From Homalodisca vitripennis (taxonomy: Eukaryota; Arthropoda; Insecta; Hemiptera; Cicadellidae), in NCBI RefSeq assembly GCF_021130785.1, contig NC_060214.1, positions 109,633,001 to 109,697,000 on the forward strand: a DNA stretch of 64,000 nt. The letters run 5' to 3'. The first letter of the stretch is position 1; every line of letters begins with the position of its first letter. Of this stretch, positions 63,771 through 64,000 are shown piece after piece. The notes under the pieces are model-generated. The model had not been told where the DNA came from. It saw nothing but the letters and a program-made list of their open reading frames with translations, and ran no database searches. The translations under genes were made by a program, and so were the position numbers.

Positions 63771-64000
63771 TAGAGTAATTTCACTTCTGAGATTGGCCAA
63801 TGTGAACGAACCACTGCGAGTTCCTCTTCTTTTGTTTTAATGCCGTCTCTTATTTTTGCTGAGTCATCTCTTATATCAAACAAACAATTGAGATCTTCCT
63901 GTTGAATTAATTGTAATCTGCATTCGTTTCAATCTCGGACTTCATTCAATGAAATGGACAAGGCTTATCGTAATGGTAGATTTCATTGAGTATATTTTAT

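Larger units (their letters stand above)
60060..64000. other. Right flank without a recognisable gene
   Basis: No exon, domain or conserved frame could be supported. The 60-80-codon frames here (for example 60882-61076, 61831-62019, 62053-62295) have AT-driven composition, no matching splice partners and no family features. The region holds a small imperfect repeat (61345-61445) and a GC-richer island (63560-63770). Confidence 0.5.

Noticed and set aside
1..64000. CRISPR array, prokaryotic operon or phage system
   Set aside because: No spaced direct repeats of that kind, no dense coding, and clear eukaryotic introns and promoters.

Overview
The window looks like an AT-rich insect nuclear contig (hemipteran is my guess; nothing here fixes the order). 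It carries small intron-containing genes with TATA boxes and arthropod TCAGT initiators, degraded non-LTR retrotransposons, a PIF/Harbinger-type element and TA microsatellites. No prokaryotic gene is present. All convincing genes are on the minus strand.

The centre (about 7.7-48.35 kb) is a head-to-tail array of four ~10-12 kb units. Each unit holds one three-exon gene for a tiny secreted Ala/Tyr/Pro-rich protein of 79 residues: a 7-residue first exon, a 91-bp second exon with the signal peptide and an R-E-K-K-Q site, and a 128-bp third exon with AYPY and AAPA repeats ending in F-Y-Y. Copies 1, 3 and 4 are intact and predict the same mature protein. Copy 2 is a pseudogene with one indel in exon 2 and one in exon 3. 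A fifth, diverged gene at 57.1-59.9 kb has the same exon layout, intron phases and R-x-K-K-Q site (85 residues), so it is an older paralogue. The products resemble short hard-cuticle proteins (AAPA motif) or neuropeptide-like-precursor-type secreted peptides; sequence alone does not decide.

Each unit also carries recurring non-coding blocks. Block D lies 3' of each gene and always keeps a Grainyhead-like AAACCGGC and a POU octamer ATTTGCAT. Block A lies upstream of copies 1-3. Block F lies 3.5-4.5 kb upstream of copies 1-3 and is nearly identical between two units whose flanks have diverged. The left 7.7 kb holds several of these blocks, some inverted, as a scrambled remnant of further units. 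Unit-specific insertions include a 5'-truncated LINE (unit 3), a 2,042-bp Harbinger-type element in intron 1 of copy 4 with a TTA target duplication provable from the empty paralogous sites, a 441-bp inverted-repeat element (unit 1), and short elements ending in a covarying hairpin between CTGAYGA and GAAAGGCC.

The right part (48.35-56.9 kb and 60-64 kb) shows no convincing gene. It holds dispersed repeats, a 138-bp tandem repeat, a tRNA-like fragment and a GC-richer island near the right edge. If the blocks act as enhancers, the array would be a co-regulated, epidermis-type multigene locus; that is inference.
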